A stretch of DNA of 64,000 bases, taken from Bacteroidetes bacterium HGW-Bacteroidetes-16 (lineage in GTDB: Bacteria; Bacteroidota; Bacteroidia; Bacteroidales; F082). A model generated the notes under the pieces. That model was not told the DNA's origin. It was given only the letters and a program-made list of their open reading frames with translations, and made no database searches. This document shows, one piece after another, positions 17,042-25,495 of this stretch (position 1 is the stretch's first letter; each line of letters opens with the position of its first letter). The stretch covers positions 54,215 to 118,214 of the forward strand of contig PHDN01000018.1 of assembly GCA_002840975.1 (NCBI GenBank), written 5' to 3'. The position numbers were made by a program, and so were the translations under genes.

Positions 17042-18499
17042 CTAGTTTCCCTTCATTAGTTCTTCTATAATTTCTTTATCATCAAAATGGTGGCGAATCC
17101 CATTTATCTCCTGATATTTTTCATGACCTTTTCCGGCTACTAAAATCAAATCTCCCGGTTGTGCCAAATTCCAGGCAGTTTTAATGGCTTCCTTTCTGTT
17201 GACGATCACCATGGTTTTTTGCTTTTTTGAAGCATCGATGCCGGCCAGCATTTCATTTAGAATTTGGTCCGGGTCTTCAGTGCGCGGATTGTCGCTGGTA
17301 AGGATGACTTTGGTGCTTAACCTGGAGGCAATGCCCGCCATGATGGGACGTTTGGTTTTATCGCGGTCACCACCTGCTCCCGTAACAGTAATGAGCTGCT
17401 CGTTACGCGTACGCATAGCATTGATGGTGTTCAGCACATTTTCCAATGCGTCCGGTGTGTGTGCATAGTCAATAATAATGGTGATGTTGTTAGCTGATTT
17501 CAGCACTTCAAACCTGCCTTCTGCACTCTTCAGCTTACTTAATTCTATCAATACTTCCTCCTTTGATTGATTCAACAATAGGGCTGTTCCATAAATGGCC
17601 AATAGATTGTAACAATTAAAATCTCCCGATAAGAGTGAATACACTTCATTTCCATCAATTTTGAGGAGCATGCCATCCATGTGATTTTCCATGGCCCTGC
17701 CTTTAAAATCAGCCGGGGTTTTAATGCCGTAGAACATTTTTTTTGCTTTGGTATTCTGGAGCATGATTTTTCCGTTTTTATCGTCGGCGTTCGATAAAGC
17801 AAATGAGGACGATGGCAATTGATCGAAAAATTGTTTTTTGGCTTCCAGATAGGCTTTAAAGGTGAGATGATAATCCAGATGATCGTGTGTGAGGTTGGTA
17901 AAAACACCTCCTGCAAAGTGCAGCCCTGCTATTCTATCCTGGTCGATGGCGTGCGAACTTACCTCCATAAACACGTATTCACAACCTGCATCCGCCATCT
18001 CGTTAAGCAATTCATTTATTGTAACTGCATCGGGAGTTGTATGCGTGGAGGAGAGTTCGCGGTCGCCAATTTTGTTGGCTATAGTCGACATCAATCCTGA
18101 TTTAAAACCAAGCAGGGTGAAAAGATGATATAATAAGGTGGCAATCGTGGTTTTGCCATTGGTACCTGTGATGCCAACCAGGTGCAGTCTTTTTGATGGA
18201 TTGTTGAAGAAATTGGAGGCCATCATGCCTAAGGCAAAGGAAGGCTTCTGAACACGAATGTAGGTAATGTCAGGATGTAACTTTTCGGGAAAATAACCAC
18301 ATACAATGGCTTTTGCACCGGATAGAATGGCTTTCTCAATAAACTGATGACCATCTACATGAGTTCCTGCAACAGCGACAAACGCAGCACCGGGCATTAC
18401 TTTTCTCGAGTCGAAAGCAATGCTGCCAATTTGGACATTCAGGAAGCCTTTGGTTTCCATCACCCCGCATGCGTAGATTATGTCTTGTAACTCGCTCAT
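17042..18499 (-). CDS. murE: UDP-MurNAc-L-Ala-D-Glu--meso-diaminopimelate ligase
   Basis: MurE adds the third stem-peptide residue. The 485-residue protein carries the ATP loop G-T-N-G-K-T-T (about 111-117), the T-H-D-H-L-D-Y-H motif, and the specificity motif D-N-P-R (within S-D-N-P-R-T-E-D-P). D-N-P-R marks enzymes that add meso-diaminopimelate, as expected for a Gram-negative wall, rather than lysine. Four bases separate it from ftsI and two from mraY, in line with one transcript. Confidence 0.97.
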   Translation of the reverse strand: MSELQDIIYACGVMETKGFLNVQIGSIAFDSRKVMPGAAFVAVAGTHVDGHQFIEKAILSGAKAIVCGYFPEKLHPDITYIRVQKPSFALGMMASNFFNNPSKRLHLVGITGTNGKTTIATLLYHLFTLLGFKSGLMSTIANKIGDRELSSTHTTPDAVTINELLNEMADAGCEYVFMEVSSHAIDQDRIAGLHFAGGVFTNLTHDHLDYHLTFKAYLEAKKQFFDQLPSSSFALSNADDKNGKIMLQNTKAKKMFYGIKTPADFKGRAMENHMDGMLLKIDGNEVYSLLSGDFNCYNLLAIYGTALLLNQSKEEVLIELSKLKSAEGRFEVLKSANNITIIIDYAHTPDALENVLNTINAMRTRNEQLITVTGAGGDRDKTKRPIMAGIASRLSTKVILTSDNPRTEDPDQILNEMLAGIDASKKQKTMVIVNRKEAIKTAWNLAQPGDLILVAGKGHEKYQEINGIRHHFDDKEIIEELMKGN

Positions 18500-18503
18500 T
18501 TAG

Positions 18504-20615
18504 TTAGATATTTGATAATTCAAGATGAATGCGCATGTTGGGTGTGATGGAACTGCCGGAATTTATTGATTGCGACCTGACAACACCCCTTCCCGAAAGG
18601 GTTATACCAATACCCATATTTTCGAGCAGATACACCGCGTCTTTGGCTTTCATGCCTTTTACATTCGGTACCGTTTTCCCTGAAAATCTTACTGCGTTAA
18701 ACTCGGTCATGCCTTTTTTTTGCATGGTAACAACCCACTCTTCGTCACCCATGCTGTCCAAAAACGGGATGTTCAGACTGTTGTAAATCATGGAAAGGTC
18801 TTTAAAATGCAAGGGTCTTTTCACAAATGCATTGGTGATACTGTCTATTGGTTGCGTGTTGGCTAATTCCAACGAAATGGAGGTGGCGAAGATGTTGTCG
18901 GCTATTTCTTTAAATATGGGGGCGGCAACACTTCCTCCGTAGTATTTCCCGGCAGAAGGGTTGTTGACCACAACAATGCATGAATATACCGGGTTGTCGG
19001 CCGGGAAATAGCCCACAAACGTGGCATTGTAATTTTTTTTGTTGTACTTGCCCTGGACCGCGATTTGGGCGGTGCCTGTTTTCCCGGCAACTTTATAAGG
19101 GCAATCTTTAAAAATGATTTTTCCTGTCCCACGTTCAACTACTCCTTCGAGTAAGGAGCGAGCCGACAGAAGTGTCGATTCAGAAACCACTTTTGGATTC
19201 AGGACTTGGGTTTCAAAATGCTGTTTCGAAACTCCACCTTCCATAATGTCGGTTACAAAATAGGGCTTTACCATCACCCCATCGTTGGCGATGGAGTTAT
19301 ATAAAGTAAGTGTAATCATTGGTGTTACTGTCAGTTCATATCCAATGGACATCCAGGGCAATGAGGTGCCATACCATGTTTTCTTATTGGAAGGATTTTT
19401 AATATTTGGTTTTCCTTCACCTTGTATTTCAAGATCGAGCGGTGTGTTCAAATTAAATGAATAAAGCCTGTTGATGAATTTTGAGGGCTCATCCTTGTAG
19501 GCATTGTTGATAATTTTCGAGATTCCTACGTTAGATGAAAATTCAAATGCATCACGAACCGTGATTCTGCCATTCCCAATTTTATGAACATCTTGCATGC
19601 CCCGGTTATAATAGCTGGTGTATCCATCTCCTGTAACCAGGCTGTCGGTAAGTTTTACTTTTTTGTCTTCGAGGGCTGCCAGCATGGAGGCCAGTTTAAA
19701 CGTCGACCCTGGCTCAATGCTTTCGCCGATACTGTAGTTATAAATTTCTTTGTAGGTACCGTCAATACTGTCGTAACGCAGGTTGGCATTGGCACGGATT
19801 TTTCCGGTTTTCACCTCCATCACCACGGCACATCCCTGAAAGGCCCTGTTTTCGAGGAGCGTTTTAAGTAAGGCATTTTCAGCTACATCCTGCAAGCGGA
19901 CATCCAATGTGGTTACCAGATCCAATCCATCAATCGGTTCAACTTCATTTTCATCATGAATCGGTATCCAATCACCCTGGTTTATTCTGCGCATCACCTG
20001 TTTTCCATCGCTTCCGTTTAGTATTTCTGTAAATGATCCTTCGAGTCCTACAAACAGGTTTTCCTCTTTAATAACATATCCAATAGTTCTGGCTGCCAAT
20101 TCATTAAACGGATGGACCCTTTGCGTTTTCTGAATGGTGATCAGTCCTCCACGGTTTTTACCCTCCCTGAAAACAGGCAGTTTCCGAATTTGTTTCAATT
20201 GATCGTAAGTTGTTTTTCTGCTGATCAGCAAATAACGGTTGCCTTTTTTGCGTGCTTTGATAAGGTCTGATTTGATGTCCCTGGCCGGTTTGTTAAGAAT
20301 TTTTGACAGACCTTGCGCCATGGAATCAACCTTTGCATTGAAGGTGGCCGACGAAATGGCCGGATTGGAAGCATCAAACCGTACTTCAAAAATAGGTACT
20401 GAGGTAGCCAGTAGACTTCCGTCGGAGGCCAAAATATTGCCCCGGTTAGCCTCAATATTAAATACCTGGAGTTCTTGTGTAATGGCTTTCTCAGCTAACT
20501 CTTCACCTTCTTTTAACTGGATATATACAATTTTGCCGACAATGGCCAGTCCAAACAATAGCACTCCGAAATAAACCAGATACACCCGCCACAATATTTC
20601 TTTATTAATATCCAT
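18504..20615 (-). CDS. ftsI: Septal class B penicillin-binding protein with PASTA domain (FtsI)
   Basis: This is the transpeptidase that cross-links septal peptidoglycan together with FtsW. One membrane anchor (about residues 11-33) is followed by a PBP dimerisation domain and the transpeptidase domain with S304-x-x-K307 (nucleophile Ser304), S360-x-N362 and K512-T-G. A PASTA domain (about 645-703, starting V-P-N-V-K-G-M) ends the protein; E. coli FtsI lacks one, while Bacteroidetes and Gram-positive homologues often have it. At 703 residues it is full length. It lies between ftsL and murE. Confidence 0.96.
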   Translation of the reverse strand: MDINKEILWRVYLVYFGVLLFGLAIVGKIVYIQLKEGEELAEKAITQELQVFNIEANRGNILASDGSLLATSVPIFEVRFDASNPAISSATFNAKVDSMAQGLSKILNKPARDIKSDLIKARKKGNRYLLISRKTTYDQLKQIRKLPVFREGKNRGGLITIQKTQRVHPFNELAARTIGYVIKEENLFVGLEGSFTEILNGSDGKQVMRRINQGDWIPIHDENEVEPIDGLDLVTTLDVRLQDVAENALLKTLLENRAFQGCAVVMEVKTGKIRANANLRYDSIDGTYKEIYNYSIGESIEPGSTFKLASMLAALEDKKVKLTDSLVTGDGYTSYYNRGMQDVHKIGNGRITVRDAFEFSSNVGISKIINNAYKDEPSKFINRLYSFNLNTPLDLEIQGEGKPNIKNPSNKKTWYGTSLPWMSIGYELTVTPMITLTLYNSIANDGVMVKPYFVTDIMEGGVSKQHFETQVLNPKVVSESTLLSARSLLEGVVERGTGKIIFKDCPYKVAGKTGTAQIAVQGKYNKKNYNATFVGYFPADNPVYSCIVVVNNPSAGKYYGGSVAAPIFKEIADNIFATSISLELANTQPIDSITNAFVKRPLHFKDLSMIYNSLNIPFLDSMGDEEWVVTMQKKGMTEFNAVRFSGKTVPNVKGMKAKDAVYLLENMGIGITLSGRGVVRSQSINSGSSITPNMRIHLELSNI

Positions 20616-20624
20616 GTATTTTGA

Positions 20625-21017
20625 TCAATCTTTTTTGTTGATGATGATGGTTTTAACGGGCTCCGTATTTTCTTTGATGCCGGTTTTTTCGAGGCGTTTT
20701 GAAATGTGTGACTGTTTTTCAATTTGAGTAAGCTTCGATTTAGCGCTGATGTATTCGTAACGCAACTCTTTCACCTCTCTGCGAAGACGGTTTATTTCAC
20801 GGGTTTTGTTTTCTGCCAGATAATTATTGGCTATGTAGATGAAAGCCAAAAAGGCCACGTACAATAAAAAGGGCATCATACTGAAGTCACTCGCTGAAAG
20901 AAAATCCCCACCCAGAATTTCTTTGGTCGTCTTGCCAAAGCGTCGTTTTCCTGTCGAAGGTCTTGGCGTGACTTCAACAACCGGCTCCTGTATTTTTATG
21001 GTATTTGATTTTAGCAT
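20625..21017 (-). CDS. ftsL: FtsL-like divisome protein
   Basis: This 130-residue bitopic protein has a basic cytoplasmic N-terminus of about 48 residues, one membrane segment (about 49-66) and a coiled-coil periplasmic part rich in Arg, Glu and Leu (E-I-N-R-L-R-R-E-V-K-E-L-R-Y-E-Y). Sequence similarity within FtsL proteins is low; the call relies on topology and on the position between rsmH and ftsI, where ftsL sits in nearly all dcw clusters. In E. coli FtsL forms a complex with FtsB and FtsQ. Confidence 0.88.
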   Translation of the reverse strand: MLKSNTIKIQEPVVEVTPRPSTGKRRFGKTTKEILGGDFLSASDFSMMPFLLYVAFLAFIYIANNYLAENKTREINRLRREVKELRYEYISAKSKLTQIEKQSHISKRLEKTGIKENTEPVKTIIINKKD

Positions 21018-21019
21018 GG

Positions 21020-21913
21020 CTATTTTTTTTCGGCAATGCGTAACTTGGCACTTCTGGCACGAGGATTCTTCTCCATTTCTTCCGTTGAAGGAATTAATGG
21101 CCTTCCGGTAATGTTGATCATGTCGACCAGCACATTTCCAAAAAAATCTTTTTCGAGACGGCCTTCAAAATTGCCTGATTTAAAGAAATTCTTTACCAAC
21201 CTGTCTTCGAGTGAATGGTATGATATTACCACAAACCGGCCACCTGGTTTCAGCGATTTAAATCCATCTTCTAAAAGCGTTTTTAATGATTCCAACTCAT
21301 CGTTTACTTCAATGCGCAATGCCTGAAAAACCATCGCCAGGTATTTATTGAGTTTATGTGCCGGGAAATACTGTTTTATTACTTCTGTAAGTTCTGTGGT
21401 TGTTGTGATTCTCTTTTGTTCGCGTGCTTTCAATATACCACGGGTGATATAATAGCTGTTTTTGAGTTCACCATATTCTTTTAAAATGGTGTTCAATTGC
21501 GATTCAGAATATCCATTTACAATCTCTTCGGCCGTGACAGAAGAACTTTGGTTCATCCGCATATCCAAGGGAGCATCGAAACGGGTTGAAAAACCACGCT
21601 CACCTACATCAAATTGATGAGAAGAAACGCCTAAATCAGCTAAAATGCCATCTACCTGTTCATCATGATATAGTTTGAGAAAGTTGTTGAGGTAACTGAA
21701 GTTGTTGTCTACAAAACGAAAACGCTCATCCCGGATGAGGTTATTTTTGGCATCCGGATCCTGGTCAAATGCGATTAACTTCCCCGTAGTAAGCCTGGAA
21801 AGGATTTCCCGCGAATGTCCTCCGCCACCAAACGTTACATCTACATAGGTTCCCTCCGGCACTATACGCAGGCCTTCGATACTCTCGTTTAATAATACTG
21901 GATTGTGGTACAT
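21020..21913 (-). CDS. rsmH: 16S rRNA m4C1402 methyltransferase RsmH
   Basis: RsmH (MraW) methylates N4 of C1402 in the 16S rRNA decoding centre using SAM. The 297-residue protein begins with H-N-P-V-L-L-N-E and has the SAM loop V-T-F-G-G-G-G-H-S-R (about 26-35), D-Q-D-P-D-A, and L-A-D-L-G-V-S-S-H-Q-F-D, all characteristic. The C-terminus G-R-P-L-I-P-S-x-E-E and P-R-A-R-S-A-K-L-R is also typical. It follows mraZ by seven bases, the standard head of a dcw cluster. Confidence 0.98.
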   Translation of the reverse strand: MYHNPVLLNESIEGLRIVPEGTYVDVTFGGGGHSREILSRLTTGKLIAFDQDPDAKNNLIRDERFRFVDNNFSYLNNFLKLYHDEQVDGILADLGVSSHQFDVGERGFSTRFDAPLDMRMNQSSSVTAEEIVNGYSESQLNTILKEYGELKNSYYITRGILKAREQKRITTTTELTEVIKQYFPAHKLNKYLAMVFQALRIEVNDELESLKTLLEDGFKSLKPGGRFVVISYHSLEDRLVKNFFKSGNFEGRLEKDFFGNVLVDMINITGRPLIPSTEEMEKNPRARSAKLRIAEKK

Positions 21914-21920
21914 GTAGTCT

Positions 21921-22379
21921 TTATTCAGTTTCTAACTCACCCATCACCTCTTCTGCCAAATCGGCAAAATCATCCGGGTCAAAATCGACTGCCTTTTCAT
22001 AAGCCTCTTTATCCCAGATTTCGATGCGGTTTACAACTGATGTAAGTACAACTTCTTTGGTAATACCCCCGTATTTCATTAAGTCTTTAGGTAAAAGCAT
22101 CCTGCCCGTTCCGTCCAACTCAAGGGGTTTTACACCAGCCATAAACTTTGTAATAAATTCCGCGTTTTTCTTTTTAAACATATTGAGCTTGCTGACCAGG
22201 GCCGTTTCTTCCTGCCAATGGCTCACAGGGAATACTTCGAGGCACTTCTTAAAAATGCTGCGCTTAATAACAAAACCCTTCGAAACGGATTCTCCCATCT
22301 GCGTTTTAAACTGTACGGGAAACATCAATCTCCCTTTTAAATCCAGTTTACACTCGTATGTCCCTAATATATTGATCAT
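21921..22379 (-). CDS. mraZ: Transcriptional regulator MraZ
   Basis: MraZ is a DNA-binding protein with two AbrB-like (SpoVT/MazE-type) half-domains that forms a ring and represses the dcw cluster. The 152-residue protein shows the first motif L-D-x-K-G-R-L-M-F-P (about 13-22) and the second L-D-G-T-G-R-M-L-L-P (about 88-97). An acidic tail (D-P-D-D-F-A-D-L-A-E-E) follows. It is the first gene of the cluster, and three phased GTGGTAAA boxes lie directly upstream, so autoregulation is likely. Confidence 0.97.
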   Translation of the reverse strand: MINILGTYECKLDLKGRLMFPVQFKTQMGESVSKGFVIKRSIFKKCLEVFPVSHWQEETALVSKLNMFKKKNAEFITKFMAGVKPLELDGTGRMLLPKDLMKYGGITKEVVLTSVVNRIEIWDKEAYEKAVDFDPDDFADLAEEVMGELETE

Positions 22380-22400
22380 TAAAAACTAAGAATTATGGCG

Positions 22401-22408
22401 TAAATGTA
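22401..22408 (-). promoter_or_regulatory. Putative -7 element of the dcw cluster
   Basis: The minus strand reads TACATTTA, one base from TAnnTTTG, with a predicted start about 15 bases before the mraZ ATG. The MraZ boxes begin 8 bases farther upstream, so bound MraZ would block polymerase here. Confidence 0.4.
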
Positions 22409-22415
22409 CTAAGTA

Positions 22416-22453
22416 TTTACCACAATTAGACATTATTTACCACCTTTTACCAC
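22416..22453 (-). promoter_or_regulatory. Candidate MraZ operator (three phased GTGGTAAA boxes)
   Basis: On the minus strand, identical GTGGTAAA octamers occur at 22416-22423, 22436-22443 and 22446-22453. Spacings of 20 and 10 bases put all three on one helix face, and the skipped register at 22426-22433 holds a degenerate box. Known MraZ operators are short G-rich boxes repeated every 10 bases upstream of mraZ, so this fits in position, period and base content. Confidence 0.75.
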
Positions 22454-22909
22454 ATTGTTAAAAAAAAGTTGCGTTTTTAACAGGAAATAATTCTTAAATA
22501 ATTCGTAAAAAGTTAATAAACAGCAATATAATACTCAGTATCGGCGGTGACCTAAACTTATCAACAACAAACCTTCCTTAAAAATGTTAATAACTCACAC
22601 TATAGTTGCACCCAACTCATTGGTAGTTTTAACCTGGTATAGGATTGATTACACGATAACAAAGTGATTTATGATTGGATATTTGAAAGCTTTTATTGAG
22701 AAATTTCAGGCTTTATTTTAGGACATCGTTCGCCTTGCCTGATAAGAAAGATTCCGTTGGAGAAATGAATCAAAAAAGAGAGACTCTCCATAGTAAGAAA
22801 TTTTAGATGCATCGCGGAAAGAAGTGATTAGGTGGAAATCATTGCATTCATTGAATTAGATGACCAGGAATTTCATCCTCATCCTATCCGGCAACGAGCT
22901 TAGGATTGC
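22454..22909. other. Gene-free region between mraZ and priA
   Basis: No coding frame with family features, tRNA or clear hairpin was seen. The only marks are a promoter-like TATAGTTGCACCC at 22601-22613 on the plus strand (one base off TAnnTTTG) and AT-rich sequence next to the MraZ boxes. In-frame codons from 22860 to 22922 precede the chosen priA start and resemble no priA N-terminus. Confidence 0.4.
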
Positions 22910-22917
22910 TATCTTTG
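22910..22917 (+). promoter_or_regulatory. -7 element of priA
   Basis: TATCTTTG followed by CCC is a perfect -7 element ending six bases before the chosen priA ATG, so the transcript would be leaderless or nearly so. No TTG is seen at -33. Confidence 0.5.
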
Positions 22918-22922
22918 CCCTG

Positions 22923-25403
22923 ATGGAACGTGTAACACTTTTTGCAGAGGTACTATTGCCGATTCCCGTAGCTGGCACATTCACCTACAGGGTTCCTTTC
23001 GATTTGAATAATGAATTGTCCGTCGGGCAACGTGTCGCCATTCAGTTTGGTAAACGCAAGGTGATGGCCGGATTGGTCAAAAATATCCACGAAAATGTCC
23101 CAACGGGACACATCCCCAAATATATTCTATCCATTCTCGACAATGACCCACTTGTATTGCCCATTCAGTTTAGGTTTTGGCAATGGATTTCGGAATACTA
23201 CCTGTGCACCGAAGGAGAAGTGATGGCTGCTGCCCTGCCCTCAGTATTTAAATTGTCGAGTGAGTCGCGAGTCGTTTTACATCCTGGTTTTGTTCCTGAT
23301 CGTGAAACACTTGGCACGACAGAGTATCATATTACCGAAGCATTACTTCAGAAGAACAGATTAACCATCGAAGAGCTGACCGACCTGGTCGGCATAGCCA
23401 AAATTCTCCCAATACTTAAAAGCATGATCGAGCATCACCTCATCGTGATGGAGGAAGAATTGTCGGAGGCTTATAAACCTAAAATCGAGAAATTGGTCCG
23501 TTTGGCTGATTGGGCCGTGGAGGAAGATAACCTTCGTCAGGTGATGGACGATCTGGGAAAACGTGCCCACAAGCAATTGGAATTGTTGATGGCCTTTATT
23601 GGTTTGACAGGATTTCCCTTAAGTGTTAACAGCCAAATAAATCAACAAGTTCTTTTATCCAAAGCAGGTGTTTCATCGGTTATTTTAAAAACGCTGGTTG
23701 AAAAAACAATCCTGGTGGTGGAGGAGAAAGAAGTAAGCCGGATTGAAAAAGTTGCTTCAGCAACTGATGAAATGGTTCAGTTAAGTCCGCATCAACAGCA
23801 AGCCTACGACATGATTCTTAAAGAAATGCTTGAACAGCGCGTAGTTCTTTTGCACGGAGTTACCTCTGGAGGGAAAACAGAAGTGTATATCCGGTTGATG
23901 GAACGTGTTTTAGCCGAAGGAAAACAAGTGCTTTATTTATTGCCCGAAATTGCACTGACAACCCAGATCATTCATCGATTACAAAAATATTTTGGCGATC
24001 GGGTGGGTACCTACCATTCTCGTTTTGGGAAAAACGAGCAGGCTGAGGTTTGGCTTGGGCTTAACTCAAATAAGCCCGGTTACCAGCCAGGCATTATTCT
24101 GGGGCCCCGGTCAGCTGTCTTTTTACCATTCGACAACCTCGGGTTGATTATTGTGGACGAGGAGCATGATGCCAGCTATAAACAATTCGATCCGGGTCCG
24201 CGTTATAATGCCCGGGATGCAGCGATTTATCTGGCTTCACTTCATGGTGCTAAAGTGCTTCTCGGATCTGCTACACCCTCTATCGAAACTTTTTACAATT
24301 CCAACATGGGCAAATATGGATTTGCAACCCTGACGGAGCGTTACAGTGGAATAAAAATGCCTGAAATTCTCGTGGTAGATATGGGTGATCAACAGCGTCG
24401 AAGGCTGATCAAGTCACACTTCTCCTCCGTCTTATTAAATGAAATTACAGAGGCCATCAATGAAAAAAAACAATCGATTTTGTTTCAAAACCGCAGGGGC
24501 TTTTCTTTACGCCTGGAATGCGATACCTGTCATTGGATTCCTGAATGCAAGCATTGTGATGTAACCCTTACTTACCATAAAAAAAGCGAGTTGCTCAAGT
24601 GTCACTATTGTGGATATTCTACCGCAGTACCACCAATTTGCCCCGATTGCCGGGGGACTAATTTAAGAATGAAGGGATTTGGTACCGAAAAAGTAGAAGA
24701 AGAATTGGCCATCCTGTTGCCCACTGCCAAAATTGACCGGATGGATTTTGATACAACACGATCGAAAAATGCATTTCAGCGAATTCTCCAAAAATTTGAG
24801 GACCGGCAAACCGATGTGCTCACGGGCACACAAATGGTAACCAAGGGTCTTGATTTTGACCATGTTCACGTTGTCGGGATACTAAGTGCTGACAGCATGT
24901 TAAGCTATCCTGATTTTAGAGCGCATGAACGAAGTTTCCAGCTAATGGCGCAAGTGAGCGGGCGTGCCGGAAGAAAGGGCAGACAAGGGAAGGTGATCAT
25001 CCAGGCATGGAAACCGCAGCATGTTATTATTCAGGATGTGATAAAAAATGATTACTTGGGTATGTATAAACGACAGATTGCCGAGCGGCAACAATTTCAA
25101 TACCCGCCATTTTATCGTTTAATCATGGTCAGATTGAAGCACAAGGATCCGGAATTGATAAACGAGGGAGCTGCCAGTTTGGCGGTTGATTTTCGGAAGA
25201 AGTTTGGCAAGATGGTCTTTGGGCCTGAATACCCGCTGGTTTCAAGGGTAAAGAATTATTATATCAAGCAAATCCTGGTGAAATTTGCCCGTTCAGAGAA
25301 TAGTTACCGGGTGAAAGAGCAATTACAAAACTCACTTGAACAATTCAGAACAGTGAAAAAATTTCGTCCCATCATTGTACAGTTTGATGTCGATCCGCAG
25401 TAG
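22923..25403 (+). CDS. priA: Primosomal replication restart helicase PriA
   Basis: PriA is a 3'-to-5' DNA helicase that reloads the replisome at stalled forks. From the chosen ATG the protein has 826 residues and begins M-E-R-V-T-L-F-A-E-V-L-L-P-I-P, matching family N-termini (fork-binding domain). The Walker A motif is G-V-T-S-G-G-K-T-E, the DEAH-type box is V-D-E-E-H-D, and paired zinc-binding Cys follow (C-D-T-C, C-K-H-C, C-H-Y-C, C-P-D-C), then the conserved G-T-Q-M-V-T-K-G-L-D-F. An in-frame ATG at 22860 was rejected because the added 21 residues are unlike PriA and the -7 element lies inside them. Confidence 0.95.
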   Translation: MERVTLFAEVLLPIPVAGTFTYRVPFDLNNELSVGQRVAIQFGKRKVMAGLVKNIHENVPTGHIPKYILSILDNDPLVLPIQFRFWQWISEYYLCTEGEVMAAALPSVFKLSSESRVVLHPGFVPDRETLGTTEYHITEALLQKNRLTIEELTDLVGIAKILPILKSMIEHHLIVMEEELSEAYKPKIEKLVRLADWAVEEDNLRQVMDDLGKRAHKQLELLMAFIGLTGFPLSVNSQINQQVLLSKAGVSSVILKTLVEKTILVVEEKEVSRIEKVASATDEMVQLSPHQQQAYDMILKEMLEQRVVLLHGVTSGGKTEVYIRLMERVLAEGKQVLYLLPEIALTTQIIHRLQKYFGDRVGTYHSRFGKNEQAEVWLGLNSNKPGYQPGIILGPRSAVFLPFDNLGLIIVDEEHDASYKQFDPGPRYNARDAAIYLASLHGAKVLLGSATPSIETFYNSNMGKYGFATLTERYSGIKMPEILVVDMGDQQRRRLIKSHFSSVLLNEITEAINEKKQSILFQNRRGFSLRLECDTCHWIPECKHCDVTLTYHKKSELLKCHYCGYSTAVPPICPDCRGTNLRMKGFGTEKVEEELAILLPTAKIDRMDFDTTRSKNAFQRILQKFEDRQTDVLTGTQMVTKGLDFDHVHVVGILSADSMLSYPDFRAHERSFQLMAQVSGRAGRKGRQGKVIIQAWKPQHVIIQDVIKNDYLGMYKRQIAERQQFQYPPFYRLIMVRLKHKDPELINEGAASLAVDFRKKFGKMVFGPEYPLVSRVKNYYIKQILVKFARSENSYRVKEQLQNSLEQFRTVKKFRPIIVQFDVDPQ

Positions 25404-25434
25404 ATAAGTACATTTAGTTAAAAGTGACCTACAT

Positions 25435-25481
25435 AAAAAATGCCACCCGACTTTGAAAGAATCAAAAAGGGTGGCATTTTC
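25435..25481. terminator. Bidirectional terminator after priA
   Basis: TGCCACCC (25441-25448) pairs perfectly with GGGTGGCA (25469-25476) around a 20-base loop, flanked by an A-run and a TTTT tract. It serves both priA and the convergent T9SS gene. Confidence 0.85.
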
Positions 25482-25495
25482 TTTAAATAGCAGTT

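Noticed and set aside
22540..22620. Replication-origin-like DnaA boxes near mraZ/priA
   Set aside because: Only one weak match (TTATCAACA) is visible, with no cluster and no dnaA or dnaN nearby.
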